DNA of 10,374 nucleotides from JBEIUL01 sp044356865. Lineage in GTDB: Bacteria > Planctomycetota > Phycisphaerae > Phycisphaerales > SM1A02. Positions 1 through 5,943 of the stretch are shown in pieces. A model generated the notes under the pieces. It searched no databases and was not told the DNA's origin. It worked only from the letters and a program-made list of their open reading frames with translations. The DNA lies in contig JBIKVN010000105.1 in the NCBI GenBank assembly GCA_044356865.1, positions 1-10,374 on the forward strand. The letters are read 5' to 3'. The first letter of the stretch is position 1; every line of letters begins with the position of its first letter. The position numbers and the translations under genes are program-made.

Positions 1-493
1 GCGGCTCGCCGAATCCGAGCGACGACGCCTCGGCGGCGTGGGCCTCCCACGAGACGTCGTCGACCTTGTTCACGACGGCGATGACCTTCGGCGAAAGCCC
101 CTGCCGGCGGAGCAGTCCCGCGATGGTCTCGTCGAGCGGCGTGAGGCCGTCGCGGGCGTCGGTCACGAGCAGGATGAGGTCGGCCTTCTCGGCGGCGGCC
201 CGGATCTGCCGTTCGATGTCGCCGGTGAGTCGCGAGAGGTCCTCGCCCGCATCGTCGAAGCGACCGCCTTCCGCGGTGTACACGCCGTAGCCGCCGGTGT
301 CGACGATCTCGACGAGCCGCGGCATCTCGCCCTCGCTCTCGGCGGGCGGCGAGAGCTCGACGATCCGCTCGACGCGGTCGCGGGTGACGCCGGGCGTCGG
401 ATCGACGATCGAGACCCTCCGGCCGGCGAGGCGGTTGAAGAGGCTTGATTTGCCGACGTTCGGCCGTCCGAGGATGGCGATTCGGGCGGGCAT
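1..493 (-). CDS. der: Ribosome-assembly GTPase Der (EngA), N-terminal part, cut by window edge
   Basis: Der is a tandem-domain GTPase required for late assembly of the 50S ribosomal subunit. Only the first 164 codons are present; the rest lies beyond the left edge. The first G domain is clear: G1 P-loop GRPNVGKSS at residues 9-17, G2 Thr37 in GVTRDR, G3 DTGG at 65-68 and G4 NKVD at 142-145. The GRPNVGKS and GVTRDR wording is typical of Der rather than of Era or MnmE. Residues about 47-60 (PPAESEGEMPR) form a short acidic insertion between G2 and G3. The ATG at 491-493 gives the expected MPARIAILGRPN start. The gene lies 35 bp downstream of gpmI on the same strand and has its own -10-like hexamer in that gap, so it may be transcribed both by read-through and independently. 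Identity is confident; the second G domain and KH-like domain cannot be checked here. Confidence 0.95.
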   Translation of the reverse strand, partial: MPARIAILGRPNVGKSSLFNRLAGRRVSIVDPTPGVTRDRVERIVELSPPAESEGEMPRLVEIVDTGGYGVYTAEGGRFDDAGEDLSRLTGDIERQIRAAAEKADLILLVTDARDGLTPLDETIAGLLRRQGLSPKVIAVVNKVDDVSWEAHAAEASSLGFGEP

Positions 494-502
494 GGACCGC
501 GG

Positions 503-508
503 ATGGTA
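503..508 (-). promoter_or_regulatory. Candidate -10 box of der, leaderless geometry
   Basis: Read on the minus strand, TACCAT ends 9 nt before the der ATG, with no SD-like purine run between. If used as a -10 element, transcription would begin at or next to the start codon. I see no convincing -35 at 16-18 bp spacing (TGAGAA at 17 bp). The call rests mainly on similarity of position to the other gene starts in this window. Confidence 0.4.
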
Positions 509-528
509 TCCGCCGCCGCGGCCGATTC

Positions 529-2154
529 TCAGTCGAGCAGCGAATTCCCGGTCATCTCGTCCGGTTGGGGAAGCCCGATGATCTCGAGCGCCGTCGGCGC
601 GAGGTCGGCGAGCCGGCCGCCCGGTCGCAGCGAACGCCCGCGAAACGCCTCGCCCACCACGAAGGCCGGCACGGCGTAGTTGGTGTGGGCGGTGTGCGGG
701 CAGTTCCCCGCCGGGTCCCACATCTGCTCGGCGTTCCCGTGGTCGGCGAAGACCAGCGCCGACCCGCCGCGGGCGAGCGCCGCCTCGACGATCGCCGCGA
801 CGCACGCGTCGACCGTCTCGCACGCCTTGATCGCCGCGTCGAGCTTGCCGGTGTGGCCGACCATGTCGCCGTTCGCGAAGTTCACCACGAGCACCGGCTC
901 GCAATCGGGGGCCGCGAGCCGCCGCAGTACCGCATCGCGCACGCCGAAAGCGCTCATCTCGGGCTTGAGGTCGTAGGTCGCGACGTCCTTCGGGCTCGGG
1001 ATGAGCTCGCGCCGCTCGCCGGGAAACGGCTCCTCGCGGTAGTCGTTGAAGAAGAAGGTGACGTGCGGGAACTTCTCGGTCTCGGCGCAGCGGAACTGCG
1101 TGAGTCCGGCGTTCGCGAGCACCTCGCCGAGGATGCCCTTCATGCGTTCCGGCCGCGCGAACGCGACGGTCACCGGCAGGCCTTCCTCGTAATCGGCCAT
1201 GGTCACGAAGCGAAGCCGCGCGAGCCGACGGCCGCGGTCGAAGCCGCCGCCCTCGATCGCCCGCCACGCCGCGTCGTCTTGGACGAAGGCCTTGGTGATC
1301 TCGCGGGGCCGGTCGCCGCGGAAGTTGAAGAAGATCACCGCGTCGCCGTCGGCGATCCGCGAGGCGGCGATCGCCTCGGGCGAGCCGATCTGGACCGGCA
1401 CGATGAACTCGTCGCCCTGCCGCGACGGGTCGAGCGGGCTCGCGTAGTACGCCTCGATCGCGGCGACGGCCGACTCCGCCCGCGGGCCCCCCGCCGTCGT
1501 GAGGCAGCGATACGCCTTCTCGACTCGCTCCCAGCGATGGTCGCGGTCCATCGCCCAGAAGCGGCCCAGCACGCTTGCCACCCGGCCCGCGCCCGCCTTC
1601 CCGAGGTGGGCCTCGAGCGTCCGCACGAAGCCGAGCCCGCTCTTCGGCGGCGTGTCGCGGCCGTCGGTGATGGCGTGGACGAGCAGGCGATCGCCCGGGA
1701 AATCCTCGGCCTTCGCGAGATCGACCAGGGCCAGGGCATGATCGAGATCGCTGTGGACCTTGCCGTCGCTCACGAGGCCGAGCAGGTGGACCTTGCCGCC
1801 GGTCCCGCGGGCGTGGGCGAATGCCCCGCGGAGGGCCTCGTTGGCCGCGAACCGCCCGTCGCGGATCGCCCGGGTGATCCGCATGAGTTCCTGGTCGACG
1901 ATCCGGCCCGCCCCGATGTTCTGGTGGCCGACTTCCGAGTTGCCCATGACCGGCCCGTCGGCCCCGAGCGGCAGACCGACATCCTCGCCGCTGGTCCGGA
2001 CGAGCGTGCCCGGCCATTCGGCGGCGAGGCGGTCGGCGAAGGGCGTCCGGGCGAGACGAACCGCGTTGAAGGCGTCCTGCTCGCGATGCGGATTCTCTCC
2101 CCAACCGTCGCGGATCACGATCACGAGCGGCACGTTCCGGAGCGTGGCGGGCAT
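529..2154 (-). CDS. gpmI: 2,3-bisphosphoglycerate-independent phosphoglycerate mutase (iPGM)
   Basis: This enzyme interconverts 3- and 2-phosphoglycerate in glycolysis and gluconeogenesis, using two metal ions (usually Mn2+) and a phosphoserine intermediate; it is cytosolic. The protein has 541 residues, somewhat longer than the usual 510-515. Family motifs appear in order: DGWG at 16-19 (metal ligand Asp16), nucleophile Ser73 in MGNSEVGH, SDGKVHS at 129-135, TDGRDTPP at 163-170, AMDRDHRWERVEKAY at 201-215, FNFRGDRPREI at 276-286, EKFPHVTFFFN at 360-370, GDMVGHTG at 429-436 (Asp430, His434), ADHGNAE at 470-476 (Asp471, His472) and His490. All expected metal ligands are present, so it should be active. 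The ATG at 2152-2154 places DGWG at the normal distance from the N-terminus. It is divergent from the YggS gene across 64 bp and followed by der after 35 bp. Confidence 0.98.
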   Translation of the reverse strand: MPATLRNVPLVIVIRDGWGENPHREQDAFNAVRLARTPFADRLAAEWPGTLVRTSGEDVGLPLGADGPVMGNSEVGHQNIGAGRIVDQELMRITRAIRDGRFAANEALRGAFAHARGTGGKVHLLGLVSDGKVHSDLDHALALVDLAKAEDFPGDRLLVHAITDGRDTPPKSGLGFVRTLEAHLGKAGAGRVASVLGRFWAMDRDHRWERVEKAYRCLTTAGGPRAESAVAAIEAYYASPLDPSRQGDEFIVPVQIGSPEAIAASRIADGDAVIFFNFRGDRPREITKAFVQDDAAWRAIEGGGFDRGRRLARLRFVTMADYEEGLPVTVAFARPERMKGILGEVLANAGLTQFRCAETEKFPHVTFFFNDYREEPFPGERRELIPSPKDVATYDLKPEMSAFGVRDAVLRRLAAPDCEPVLVVNFANGDMVGHTGKLDAAIKACETVDACVAAIVEAALARGGSALVFADHGNAEQMWDPAGNCPHTAHTNYAVPAFVVGEAFRGRSLRPGGRLADLAPTALEIIGLPQPDEMTGNSLLD

Positions 2155-2160
2155 CGCCGC

Positions 2161-2189
2161 AGGCTAGCAGCGACCCACCGCGTTGTCCG
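2161..2189 (-). promoter_or_regulatory. Candidate gpmI promoter, leaderless geometry
   Basis: On the minus strand, CGGACA (2184-2189; matches the GACA of TTGACA), a 17-bp spacer and TAGCCT (2161-2166) resemble a sigma70-type promoter. The -10 is preceded by TGC, an extended -10 pattern. Only 6 nt separate TAGCCT from the gpmI ATG and there is no SD, so the transcript is predicted to begin near the start codon. Its -35 region overlaps the -35 of the divergent YggS-gene promoter. Confidence 0.5.
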
Positions 2190-2211
2190 CCCGGACGCGG
2201 GGGCGTACAGT
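2183..2211 (+). promoter_or_regulatory. Candidate promoter of the YggS-family gene, leaderless geometry
   Basis: TTGTCC (2183-2188), a spacer of exactly 17 bp, then TACAGT (2206-2211) is one of the best sigma70-like matches in the window. The -10 ends 7 nt before the ATG at 2219, so transcription should start about at the ATG. The TTG of the -35 could be read as an upstream in-frame start codon; the promoter fit argues that it is not one. Confidence 0.6.
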
Positions 2212-2218
2212 GCGGCCG

Positions 2219-3025
2219 ATGTCTCCCGGAAGCGCCCCTACCGTACACGCCGACCCTTCGCTCCGCAGCCGGTACACCGAGGTCCGCCAGCGGATCGACG
2301 CCGCGGCCGCCAAGTCGGGGCGGAAGGGCGCGGACATCGTGCTCGTCGCCGTCACCAAGACCGCCTCGATGGACCAGATCCGCGAGGTGGTCTCGATGGG
2401 GCAACTCGATCTCGGCGAGAACCGCGTGCAGCAACTGGTGCAGCGGGCGGCGCAGATGTCCGAGTTCCTCGATCGGGCGCGGTCGATGCCGTCGCTGCTC
2501 GGCTCGTCGGGTCCGGTCCCCGCCGCAGTGCGCTGGCACATGATCGGCACGCTGCAGCGGAACAAGGCGAAGAAGGCGGTCGAGATCGCCCGGCTCATCC
2601 ATTCGGTCGACAACCTGCGGCTTGCCGAGGATCTCCAGTCGGCGTCCGAGCGCCGGACCGAGCCGACCGAAGTGCTGGTCGAGGTCAACGTGAGCGGCGA
2701 GCGCAGCAAGATGGGCATCGCTCCCGCGGCGGCTCCGCACCTCGTCGAGATGATCGAGACGATGGTCACCGTCCGCTGCCGCGGCATGATGTGCATGGCT
2801 CCGGCCGACGCGACGCCGGCCGAACTGCGCGGCACCTTCGAGCGGGCCCGCGAGCTCTACGAGGAGATCCGCACCGGCCGTCCGCGCGGCCACCGCTTCG
2901 ACATCCTCTCGATGGGCATGAGCAACGACTACGAGACCGCGATCGAGTGCGGCGCGAACCTCGTGCGGGTCGGCAGCGCGATCTTCGGCGCCCCGGCGAT
3001 TCCCGAAGCCGGCGACGACGAGTGA
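2219..3025 (+). CDS. YggS/PROSC-family pyridoxal 5'-phosphate homeostasis protein
   Basis: Members of this family are single-domain alanine-racemase-fold (type III) PLP proteins that buffer free PLP and influence amino-acid and keto-acid balance; no strong catalytic activity is known. The 268-residue product has the PLP-binding Lys47 in VAVTKT, GENRVQ at 66-71, WHMIGTLQRNK at 106-116, VNVSGERSKMG at 157-166, LSMGMSND at 230-237 and the phosphate-binding VRVGSAIFG at 249-257. It is longer than the usual 225-235 residues, because of an N-terminal tail of about 12 residues and an insertion at about 80-104 (start of the segment MSEFLDRARSMPSLLGSS) just before WHMIG. The ATG at 2219 was chosen over an in-frame TTG at 2183 because that TTG sits in a well-spaced -35 box. 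It is divergent from gpmI and converges on the DUF481 gene with a 16-bp gap. Confidence 0.93.
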   Translation: MSPGSAPTVHADPSLRSRYTEVRQRIDAAAAKSGRKGADIVLVAVTKTASMDQIREVVSMGQLDLGENRVQQLVQRAAQMSEFLDRARSMPSLLGSSGPVPAAVRWHMIGTLQRNKAKKAVEIARLIHSVDNLRLAEDLQSASERRTEPTEVLVEVNVSGERSKMGIAPAAAPHLVEMIETMVTVRCRGMMCMAPADATPAELRGTFERARELYEEIRTGRPRGHRFDILSMGMSNDYETAIECGANLVRVGSAIFGAPAIPEAGDDE

Positions 3026-3026
3026 T

Positions 3027-3040
3027 CCGGGCGGACCCGG
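3027..3040. terminator. Small hairpin between convergent stops, possible bidirectional terminator
   Basis: CCGGG-CGGA-CCCGG is a perfect 5-bp, all-GC stem with a 4-nt loop. It fills almost the whole 16-bp gap between the stop codons of the YggS-family gene and the convergent DUF481 gene, and reads equally well on both strands. There is no U-tract, so an intrinsic terminator of the classical type is not supported. A 5-bp GC stem can also arise by chance in DNA this rich in G and C. Confidence 0.3.
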
Positions 3041-3041
3041 C

Positions 3042-3929
3042 TCAGAACGTGTAGTTCAGGCCCCCGTAGATGCGGAGGTCGTTCGGCGTGCCGCCCTCGC
3101 CCGGGTCGCTCTGGTAGATGTCGCGGACTCCCAGCAGCATCTCCAGGCCCTTCTTCTTGTCGCCGATCAGGCACGACCATTCGGCCCGGCCTTCGATGCG
3201 GTAGTCACTGAAGTCGTCGACCTGCGGGGCGAACGAGGCGTTCACGACGATCTTCTGGCGGTCGTCGATCTTCCACTCGAAGTCCTCGCCGAAGATGAGC
3301 TCGGCCCGCCACTCGTCGGTCTGGTAGTAGTAGGTGGCACCGGCACCGGCGTACACGTCGAGAAAGATGCTCTCTTCCTTGATGAGGTGGTAGCCCGGAC
3401 CGAGATAGCCGCTGAAGCGGTGCTCCCAGACCTGGAACTGGTCCCACTCGTACTGGAGCCGGCCGAAACCGAACCAGTTCGTGTCGCCGAGATCGAGCTT
3501 CTCGACCGCGGTCGCGAGGAAGTTGTTGTCGAGGGTGGTCGAGTTCGAGACGTTGTAGAAGTACTCGGCGTCGAAGGTGAGGGTGCCCTTCTCCTGCTTC
3601 CAGACGAAGCCCCCGGCGGCCCGCAGGTTGAAGTTGTCGTTCGCGGTGTACTGGCCGGCGAACTGCAGGCCGACGTAGTAGCTCCAGGGGCTCTCGGGTT
3701 CGGCGTCCGCGGGCGGCGGGACCGGGCCGAAGGTCTTCACATCGTCGGCGGGCACGCTGATCTTGCCGAGCGTGGGGTGGTCGATCTCGATGCGGCCGTC
3801 GGTCGGACCGGAAACGGTGCCGTAAAGGACATCGCCGTTCTTGAGTTCCACCTTGTCTTTCGGCGGGGGCGGCGTGGCTCCGGGATCCTGGAGCAGGGCG
3901 ACGAGGGCGGCGGTTTCGAGGGAGGTCAT
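3042..3929 (-). CDS. DUF481/YdiY-like outer-membrane beta-barrel protein
   Basis: The 295-residue product looks like a DUF481-family outer-membrane protein; the function of that family is poorly known (E. coli YdiY is a relative). Residues 25-67 form a small N-terminal domain with VELKNGDVLYG at 27-37 and KISVPADDVKTF at 56-67, a module often found ahead of DUF481 barrels. A Pro-rich linker (69-81) follows. Residues about 82-295 consist of alternating aromatic and polar strands (for example YYVGLQFAGQY, FGFGRLQYEW, YAGAGATYYY) and end in NYTF, a C-terminal Phe like the barrel-assembly signal. The N-terminus (TAALVALLQ) is weakly hydrophobic and has no Lys or Arg before it, so it is a poor signal peptide. 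The start is nevertheless secure: an in-frame TAG lies at 3972-3974, no other start codon intervenes, and an SD precedes this ATG. Divergent from the gene at 4002. Confidence 0.8.
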   Translation of the reverse strand: MTSLETAALVALLQDPGATPPPPKDKVELKNGDVLYGTVSGPTDGRIEIDHPTLGKISVPADDVKTFGPVPPPADAEPESPWSYYVGLQFAGQYTANDNFNLRAAGGFVWKQEKGTLTFDAEYFYNVSNSTTLDNNFLATAVEKLDLGDTNWFGFGRLQYEWDQFQVWEHRFSGYLGPGYHLIKEESIFLDVYAGAGATYYYQTDEWRAELIFGEDFEWKIDDRQKIVVNASFAPQVDDFSDYRIEGRAEWSCLIGDKKKGLEMLLGVRDIYQSDPGEGGTPNDLRIYGGLNYTF

Positions 3930-3937
3930 GGATGGTT

Positions 3938-3942
3938 TCCTT
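3938..3942 (-). promoter_or_regulatory. Shine-Dalgarno site of the DUF481 gene
   Basis: On the minus strand AAGGA lies 8 nt before the ATG at 3929, a near-ideal SD. It decides the start and contrasts with the SD-less starts of most first genes in this window. A TACCTT hexamer (3948-3953) just upstream would put the transcription start inside the SD, so the real promoter is probably further upstream. Confidence 0.65.
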
Positions 3943-3958
3943 GGGGAAAGGTACCGTT

Positions 3959-3985
3959 GCGGGGCGGGATGCTACCGTGCCCCGC
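3959..3985. repeat. 7-bp inverted repeat in a divergent intergenic region, possible operator
   Basis: GCGGGGC (3959-3965) and its exact inverse GCCCCGC (3979-3985) are separated by 13 bp, with centres 20 bp apart, about two helical turns. The site lies in the 72-bp gap between the divergent DUF481 and membrane-protein genes and encloses the -10-like TACCGT (3973-3978). It could be a repressor site or a hairpin. All-GC arms in GC-rich DNA make chance a real alternative. Confidence 0.25.
3970..3978 (+). promoter_or_regulatory. Candidate extended -10 for the membrane-protein gene at 4002
   Basis: TGCTACCGT fits an extended -10 (TGN followed by TANNNT). It ends 23 nt before the ATG at 4002, so a short leader is predicted, unlike the leaderless geometry seen elsewhere. 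I see no good -35 at 17 bp and no SD before the ATG. An in-frame GTG at 3993 would lie closer to it. Confidence 0.25.
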
Positions 3986-4001
3986 CGGACTTGTGCTTGC
4001 C

Positions 4002-4697
4002 ATGACCGACCGAAGCGACCAGACCGATCCCGCCCCGAGCGACGGCTACGAACTTGAGCAGCCGGAAGCGAAGCCGGCTTCGACTCCCGTTCCGGCCCCG
4101 AAGCCCGCCGCCCCGACGCCTACCCGGACCGCGACCGTCGAGCCGCCGCGTCCGCTCGTCCGCGGCGGACGCTACGACCTGCCGCTGCTCGGCGCGGGAG
4201 TCGCCGCGGCGGTGTTCACGGTCGCGTGTCTCGCCGGGGTGACCTCGTTCTTCCCGCAGTGGTCGTTCGCGGGAGCGGAGACCGACGTGTGGATCCGCGC
4301 CAACGTCGCGGTGCGCGGCGTGCTGCTCATGGCGATCGGCACGGCGTGCCTGGTGACGGGACTGCTGATCGTGGTGTTCCTCGACGGCCGCCCGACCGGT
4401 GACATGCGGGTGGTCGCCATGCGGTGCGCGATGATCGCCGCGACGGCGCTGCTGGCCCGGGCCATTCCCTTCCCCTGGGAGTTCCTCAAGGCGACTTGGG
4501 ATGTCGCCGGCCCGCTGGCGGTCGCGTTCCTGCTGCTGATGCTGGTCTTCCGTCTCAAGGCCAAGGATGCGACCACCGCGCTCGGCGCCTCGCTCATCGT
4601 GCTGGTCATCCTGAGCGTCGCGTCGATGCTGGTGGGTTTCGCGACGGGCGGACCGGCGGGACCCGCCGAGCAGGCCCAGCGGTCAACGATTTCCTGA
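4002..4697 (+). CDS. Hypothetical multi-pass membrane protein with Pro-rich N-terminal tail
   Basis: I do not recognise this 231-residue protein. Residues 1-55 are a hydrophilic, Pro/Ala/Thr-rich, probably disordered tail. They are followed by about five hydrophobic segments: roughly 60-84, 105-127, 139-157 (weaker, containing Arg and Pro), 168-184 and 192-213. Short charged loops such as LDGRPTGDMR (127-136) and RLKAKDA (184-190) separate them. This suggests an inner-membrane protein with a cytoplasmic tail; no catalytic motif is visible. The ATG at 4002 was chosen because the product then begins with the hydrophilic tail; in-frame ATG at 3969 and GTG at 3993 are alternatives, but the former overlaps a -10-like box. 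Its last 15 bases overlap the end of the convergent zinc-ribbon gene. Reality as a gene is supported by GC-biased third positions and by the coherent membrane topology, not by homology. Confidence 0.7.
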   Translation: MTDRSDQTDPAPSDGYELEQPEAKPASTPVPAPKPAAPTPTRTATVEPPRPLVRGGRYDLPLLGAGVAAAVFTVACLAGVTSFFPQWSFAGAETDVWIRANVAVRGVLLMAIGTACLVTGLLIVVFLDGRPTGDMRVVAMRCAMIAATALLARAIPFPWEFLKATWDVAGPLAVAFLLLMLVFRLKAKDATTALGASLIVLVILSVASMLVGFATGGPAGPAEQAQRSTIS

Positions 4698-5204
4698 GAC
4701 CGGTTCCGCCGGCGTGACGGGCGTCGCCGCCGCCTCGAGATCCTCGCGGCGGGCGATCCGCTCGGCCTCACTGCGTTCCCACGGGCGGAAGTAGCGGGCG
4801 ATGCGATGCCTCGCGTAGACCGTGCCGCAGCGATAGCAGACCAGCCGCGGGCGGGCGAAGACCAGCGTCGCAACGTCGAGCACCAGCAGGACGACCAGCG
4901 CCGCAAGCCCCCGCGGATCGGCCGCATAGCCGAGCAGGCCGACCGCGGCGCCGGCGAAGGCCAGCACCACCACGAACGGGGTGACCTGCGGCAGGGCCTT
5001 GGCCCGGTAGAGCGAGCCGCAGCCGCAGCAAAGGCATTTTCGCAGGCGACCCGCGTCGTCGATCGCCCCGTCCCAGTTGAGGAACTGCTCGCGCGGCTCG
5101 CCGCCGTCGGGCGGCGTCGCCCGCACCAGGTTGGGCCGACGGGCGGGATCGACCTCGACGCGGCCGAGCCGCCGTCCGTCGACATCCCGCAGGTCGATGC
5201 GCAT
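4683..5204 (-). CDS. Small membrane protein with zinc ribbon split by a transmembrane hairpin
   Basis: The 173-residue product has a hydrophilic N-terminal part (1-55), then Cys57-x-x-Cys60 followed by Gly-Cys62 (KCLCCGCGSLYRAK). Two hydrophobic helices follow, at about 75-95 and 99-117, then Cys123-x-x-Cys126 (CYRCGTVY) and a charged, Arg/Glu-rich C-terminal helix. The two CxxC knuckles look like the halves of one zinc ribbon separated by a membrane hairpin, which would bring both to the same face of the membrane, most likely cytoplasmic. No catalytic motif is visible and I cannot name a function. The pattern resembles a family I recall from planctomycete genomes but cannot verify. The ATG at 5202-5204 was preferred over one at 5283-5285: the longer version would add 27 low-complexity residues and would run through the tmk start and promoter region, whereas the chosen start has a -10-like box 6 nt upstream. 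Confidence 0.75.
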   Translation of the reverse strand: MRIDLRDVDGRRLGRVEVDPARRPNLVRATPPDGGEPREQFLNWDGAIDDAGRLRKCLCCGCGSLYRAKALPQVTPFVVVLAFAGAAVGLLGYAADPRGLAALVVLLVLDVATLVFARPRLVCYRCGTVYARHRIARYFRPWERSEAERIARREDLEAAATPVTPAEPVSGNR

Positions 5205-5210
5205 GCCGCG

Positions 5211-5216
5211 ATCGTA
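5211..5216 (-). promoter_or_regulatory. Candidate -10 box of the zinc-ribbon membrane gene, leaderless geometry
   Basis: TACGAT on the minus strand ends 6 nt before the ATG at 5204 and there is no SD. No clear -35 is seen at 16-18 bp. It shares a 60-bp divergent region with the tmk promoter. Confidence 0.4.
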
Positions 5217-5227
5217 CCGCGAACCGG

Positions 5228-5256
5228 TTGCGGTCCGCGGCCGCGGGCACGACACT
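5228..5256 (+). promoter_or_regulatory. Candidate tmk promoter, leaderless geometry
   Basis: TTGCGG (5228-5233), a 17-bp spacer and GACACT (5251-5256) resemble a sigma70-type promoter with a degenerate -10. The -10 ends 8 nt before the tmk ATG, and no SD lies between. The -35 is good in its first three bases; the -10 lacks the usual initial T. Confidence 0.45.
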
Positions 5257-5264
5257 GCGTCGCG

Positions 5265-5936
5265 ATGTCCGCCCCCGGCCTGCATGCCTCACCCCTTCCG
5301 CCCGCGCTCCAAGCCGGACTCGCCGGCCGCTTCGTCGTCTTCGACGGCCCGGACGGCAGCGGCAAGAGCACGCAGTTCCGCCGCTTCGCCGACCGGTGCC
5401 GAGGGGGCGGCGTGACGGTGACCGAGGTGCGTGAGCCGGGCGGAACGGCGATCGGTGAGAAGATCCGCGCGATCCTGCTCGACCCGATCCACGCCGAGAT
5501 GGCGATGAACTGCGAGATGCTGCTGTACATGGCGAGCCGGGCCCAGCTCATGCAGGAGCGAATCCTGCCGGCGCTGGCCGCGGGTCACCTCGTGCTCGGC
5601 GACCGGTTCACCAGCTCGACGCTCGCGTACCAGGGCTCCGCGGGCGGGCTGCCGCTTGACGGGATCATGGCCGTCGGCAAGGTCGCCGCCGAGAACCACC
5701 AGCCCGACCTCACCGTGATCTTCGACGTCGACGAGACCGTCGCGGCGAAGCGGCTGTCGGAAAAGCTCGATCGCATCGAGCAGCGGCCCGCCGAGTTCCA
5801 CCGCAAGGTCCGCGGCGGATTCCTGCAGCAGGCGAAGGACTACCCCGGCCGTTACGCGGTGATCGACGCGAGCCGCGAGCCCGACGCGGTGTTCGCCGAG
5901 CTGCTGGCGACGGTCACGGTGCGGCTCGCCCGCTGA
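5265..5936 (+). CDS. tmk: Thymidylate kinase (dTMP kinase)
   Basis: Tmk phosphorylates dTMP to dTDP with ATP, the essential step shared by the de novo and salvage routes to dTTP; it is cytosolic. The 223-residue product has the P-loop GPDGSGKST at 28-36, the REPGGT motif at 56-61 (dTMP site), MASRAQL at 89-95, DRFTSSTLAYQG at 113-124 and a lid region with KLDRIEQRP at 167-175. This order and wording are diagnostic for Tmk. There are about 20 extra residues before the first core strand (RFVVFDG); no in-frame ATG or GTG occurs closer to the core, and the promoter-like boxes fit the ATG at 5265, so the extension is probably real. It is divergent from the zinc-ribbon gene (60 bp) and converges on the ABC permease with a 7-bp gap. 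No obvious terminator is present in that gap. Confidence 0.97.
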   Translation: MSAPGLHASPLPPALQAGLAGRFVVFDGPDGSGKSTQFRRFADRCRGGGVTVTEVREPGGTAIGEKIRAILLDPIHAEMAMNCEMLLYMASRAQLMQERILPALAAGHLVLGDRFTSSTLAYQGSAGGLPLDGIMAVGKVAAENHQPDLTVIFDVDETVAAKRLSEKLDRIEQRPAEFHRKVRGGFLQQAKDYPGRYAVIDASREPDAVFAELLATVTVRLAR

Positions 5937-5943
5937 TCGGCCT

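Noticed and set aside
445..3054. A very long open frame (over 860 codons) on the plus strand, antisense to gpmI and der and out of frame with the YggS gene
   Set aside because: Its product is Arg/Ala/Gly-rich with no recognisable motif, and it runs antisense to a clear iPGM. Such frames arise because GC-rich third positions remove stop codons from other frames.
3387..4001. Upstream extension of the membrane-protein gene at 4002, antisense to the DUF481 gene
   Set aside because: It gives Val/Glu/Gly-rich sequence without motifs, opposite a gene with a clear barrel pattern and its own SD.
4806..5264. N-terminal extension of tmk running antisense through the zinc-ribbon gene
   Set aside because: Tmk of normal length begins near 5265, the extension lacks motifs, and promoter-like boxes precede the ATG at 5265.
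5205..5285. Earlier start (ATG at 5285) for the zinc-ribbon membrane gene
   Set aside because: It would add 27 low-complexity residues and overlap the tmk start and promoter. The start at 5204 has a -10-like box at the right distance.
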